64,000 nt of DNA, from NCBI RefSeq assembly GCF_019511605.1, contig NZ_JAEUAV010000025.1, positions 44,997-108,996 of the forward strand, read 5' to 3'. This document shows, piece after piece, positions 62,417 to 64,000 of the stretch (position 1 is its first letter; each line of letters begins with the position of its first letter). The notes under the pieces are model-generated. The model had not been told where the DNA came from. It made no database searches and saw only the letters and a list, made by a program, of their open reading frames with translations. The position numbers and the translations under genes are program-made. Source of the stretch: Paraburkholderia phenoliruptrix. Lineage in GTDB: Bacteria > Pseudomonadota > Gammaproteobacteria > Burkholderiales > Burkholderiaceae.

Positions 62417-63202
62417 CTAATTACATATCGTTAAATCTTTGCACCTTACCCACTTGGTGATCGACCTGTTTTGTTTTGAGACGTATCTGACCAGATACCA
62501 AAGACCGTTCGAATCGTCAAAGTCGAGCAGTTGAACTTTGTCTCCTTCAACAAGATATAGCTTGGTCATTGAAGTATCCGATGCCGCTGAGTACAGCGCA
62601 GCCCATTCAGCCCTCACAGACGAGATGATTGGCCGGCGTTTGCCATACTTTGTCTCATTGGTGACCAACAGCTTCGCGGACAGTTCTCCGTCATGGTAGA
62701 CGGAACGCGTGATCTGATCGCATCCAACGCACCCGTCACTGACGATGAGCTGATAGGCACCATCTTTGATGCGGTAAACATCTTCATACTGCTTTGAGTC
62801 GAGCTTGTACGAACTGATTAAGCGGCGTCCTTCGACTTTGTAGTTGCAGATATCTCTACCGTTGCCAACAAAGCTTATTGGCGAAAAGGTCTGTGTCGCT
62901 CGGTTGAATAAAAAGAACTTTGAGCATCCACCCGCGCTTGTTGCTACCAGTTTCTCATCGCCATCCCTATAGATATCAACTAAAGACAAATTTTCATACC
63001 CCTCATCGATCGCTTTCTTGAGCTCCGCAGTCGGCGTAATGTTTTTGCAAACCGACTTTGCGTTGCATAGCCGCACTTTGTCGACAGCATAAATAGAAGG
63101 CAAGTTGTATTTTGCTTGACCCGAGGATGCTGGGAGCGGCACCGCTACGGCCATACAAAGAAGTCCCCGAGCCAATAGATGGGCCAGATTTGAAAAAATC
63201 AT
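62417..63202 (-). CDS. secreted immunity candidate for the GH19-type effector, SH3-like C-terminus
   Basis: 261 residues. A signal peptide (residues 1-28, ending PASSGQA) sends it to the periplasm. The central part is rich in cysteines (LCNAKSVCKN, GGCSKFF, DGCVGCDQ). The last 55 residues (LYLVEGDKVQLLDFDDSNG, LWYLVRYVSK, KWVRCKDLTIC) look like an SH3-type fold, as in XAC2610-like proteins that neutralise lysozyme-like toxins. Its ATG overlaps the stop of the lytic effector gene by four bases. Function is inferred from coupling, export and this pattern; the exact family is not proven. Confidence 0.75.
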   Translation of the reverse strand: MIFSNLAHLLARGLLCMAVAVPLPASSGQAKYNLPSIYAVDKVRLCNAKSVCKNITPTAELKKAIDEGYENLSLVDIYRDGDEKLVATSAGGCSKFFLFNRATQTFSPISFVGNGRDICNYKVEGRRLISSYKLDSKQYEDVYRIKDGAYQLIVSDGCVGCDQITRSVYHDGELSAKLLVTNETKYGKRRPIISSVRAEWAALYSAASDTSMTKLYLVEGDKVQLLDFDDSNGLWYLVRYVSKQNRSITKWVRCKDLTICN

Positions 63203-64000
63203 TTAAGCCCCCATTCTTTCTTAATTTTATCAAACAACGCTTGTCGCTCCGCTAATCCGTTGTGTCCACCATTGACGGCAAGAGTAATCATCGCGACGTT
63301 GTTTTTCTCATGGTCAATAAGGACATTGATATCACCTCTCGCATCATATTTTTTTTCGATCCCCCCTTTGTGGCGCCAAAACCAACAAGAGGCATCAATC
63401 GCGTTCTCCATATTCGAGGCGACCAAGTCGGGATTTGAAACGAAATCAATCCCTCTGTACTCTGAGTACATTTTGTAGGTGTTTTTCCACGTCAGTTGAA
63501 TGAGTCCCTTTCCTTTGTATTTGGGACCATCACCCATGGTCGTATTGCCGTTCTTGGCGGCATCGGGATGTACTCCCGGATTGTATCCCTCTCCGGAAGC
63601 AAACTCTATGGTCGTTTCAAACCGGGCAGACTCGTGGAAACATTGGGAAAGGAAATGTGCCTTCTGATAACAATCGACAATATCATAGTCCTCCAATTTT
63701 CTATTCAGTAGCGAAACGAATCTCTCTTTATCGTATTTGAAAATGTTCGGATATTTCTGAGGAAAATGCAGTTGAAAGGACGCCGAGCCGCCCTTTCCTG
63801 TGAACCAGTCCCCAGACTTGCCAAGTACTTTTTCCAGAAATTCCACTGTAATTGCACAGCAGCTGGACGTAGAGAAATTCCCCACCAAACCCACCGGATG
63901 AACATGATTCACCACCGGACTAGACGGAAACCCCTCCACCTTCCCCTTCACCGATTCCCACCACTGAAGCTTCCTGATCCGCTCCAGCTCGCATTTCCAG
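63199..64000 (-). CDS. GH19/chitinase-like peptidoglycan-degrading T6SS effector, C-terminal part (cut by window edge)
   Basis: The frame is open to the right edge (about 266 residues visible). The C-terminal domain carries AHFLSQCFHESARFETTIE, with the catalytic-type Glu after HFLSQ, and KYKGKGLIQLTWKNTY, both diagnostic of GH19 lytic domains in phage endolysins and effectors. Upstream, LQWWESVKGKVEGFPSSP and HVHPVGLVGNFS form a linker seen in T6SS cargo proteins, so the N-terminal part, perhaps with a loading domain, lies beyond the window. A GTG at 63951 is not needed as a start. It would cleave cell wall in target periplasm; the coupled gene downstream should protect the producer. Confidence 0.82.
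   Translation of the reverse strand, partial: WKCELERIRKLQWWESVKGKVEGFPSSPVVNHVHPVGLVGNFSTSSCCAITVEFLEKVLGKSGDWFTGKGGSASFQLHFPQKYPNIFKYDKERFVSLLNRKLEDYDIVDCYQKAHFLSQCFHESARFETTIEFASGEGYNPGVHPDAAKNGNTTMGDGPKYKGKGLIQLTWKNTYKMYSEYRGIDFVSNPDLVASNMENAIDASCWFWRHKGGIEKKYDARGDINVLIDHEKNNVAMITLAVNGGHNGLAERQALFDKIKKEWGLK

Overview
The window is high-GC, densely packed DNA of a betaproteobacterium, most likely Paraburkholderia or a close Burkholderia relative. The grounds are codon bias, the H-NS variant with its WSGRGR motif, the operon styles and the GC-rich intergenic regions; no marker gene fixes the species. The first 43.8 kb read as ordinary chromosome with metabolic and regulatory genes. From about 43.9 kb to the end the window is an accessory type VI secretion (T6SS) region, and its last 3 kb are visibly AT-richer.

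Left part (1-20 kb). A chemotaxis receptor runs off the left edge, followed by a PaaI-type thioesterase. Positions 1122-6475 (minus) hold a six-gene operon that spells out a complete non-phosphorylating L-fucose-type pathway: aldose dehydrogenase, lactonase, sugar-acid dehydratase split into two proteins of the altronate-dehydratase family, ketodeoxy-acid dehydrogenase, and diketo-acid hydrolase. A divergent IclR regulator (6830) sits across an alternating array of TTCAT/ATGAA half-sites. Then come a Pat-like acyl-CoA-synthetase/GNAT protein with half of its ATP-grasp missing, prfC, an H-NS protein, a beta-lactamase-fold hydrolase, a small lipoprotein, and a sigma-54 activator divergent from a GntP permease. 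That permease is preceded by a very good -24/-12 promoter.

Middle part (20-44 kb). This holds a giant hybrid histidine kinase, an Aer-like receptor with a sigma-28 promoter, DinB, a DedA-rhodanese fusion, a cyclic-nucleotide-binding TrxB-like flavoprotein lacking the redox CxxC, a PXPV secreted protein, a YcaQ/AlkX glycosylase followed by a minisatellite, two exporters, an AraC regulator, and a catabolic operon (class V aminotransferase, MFS transporter, hydratase, FAD/Fe-S dehydrogenase). The operon is divergent from an FCD-type GntR gene. A perfect TTTTGCATGCAAAA palindrome before the operon and a near-copy over the gntR start suggest autoregulation.

T6SS part (44-64 kb, all minus). Transcription runs from the right edge leftward. 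A GH19-type lytic effector (cut by the edge) is followed by a translationally coupled secreted immunity candidate, another secreted protein, and a frameshifted paralogue of that second protein. Next come a membrane protein, tssM, tssF and tssG, and then a self-contained spike module of vgrG, a Tle3-like lipase, two Tli lipoproteins, PAAR and a membrane protein that may be the adaptor. The module is bracketed by 84-bp identical direct repeats 9,096 bp apart. Inside it the tli-PAAR unit has been duplicated and eroded: two tli genes share a near-identical 433-bp 5' part but have different 3' parts, and there are a dead PAAR, a 3' scrap of a second tle, a tli 3' end fused behind a PAAR start codon, and two scraps of another PAAR paralogue. 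This recombining effector cassette is the most interesting structure in the window. Only three T6SS core genes are visible; the rest must lie outside.
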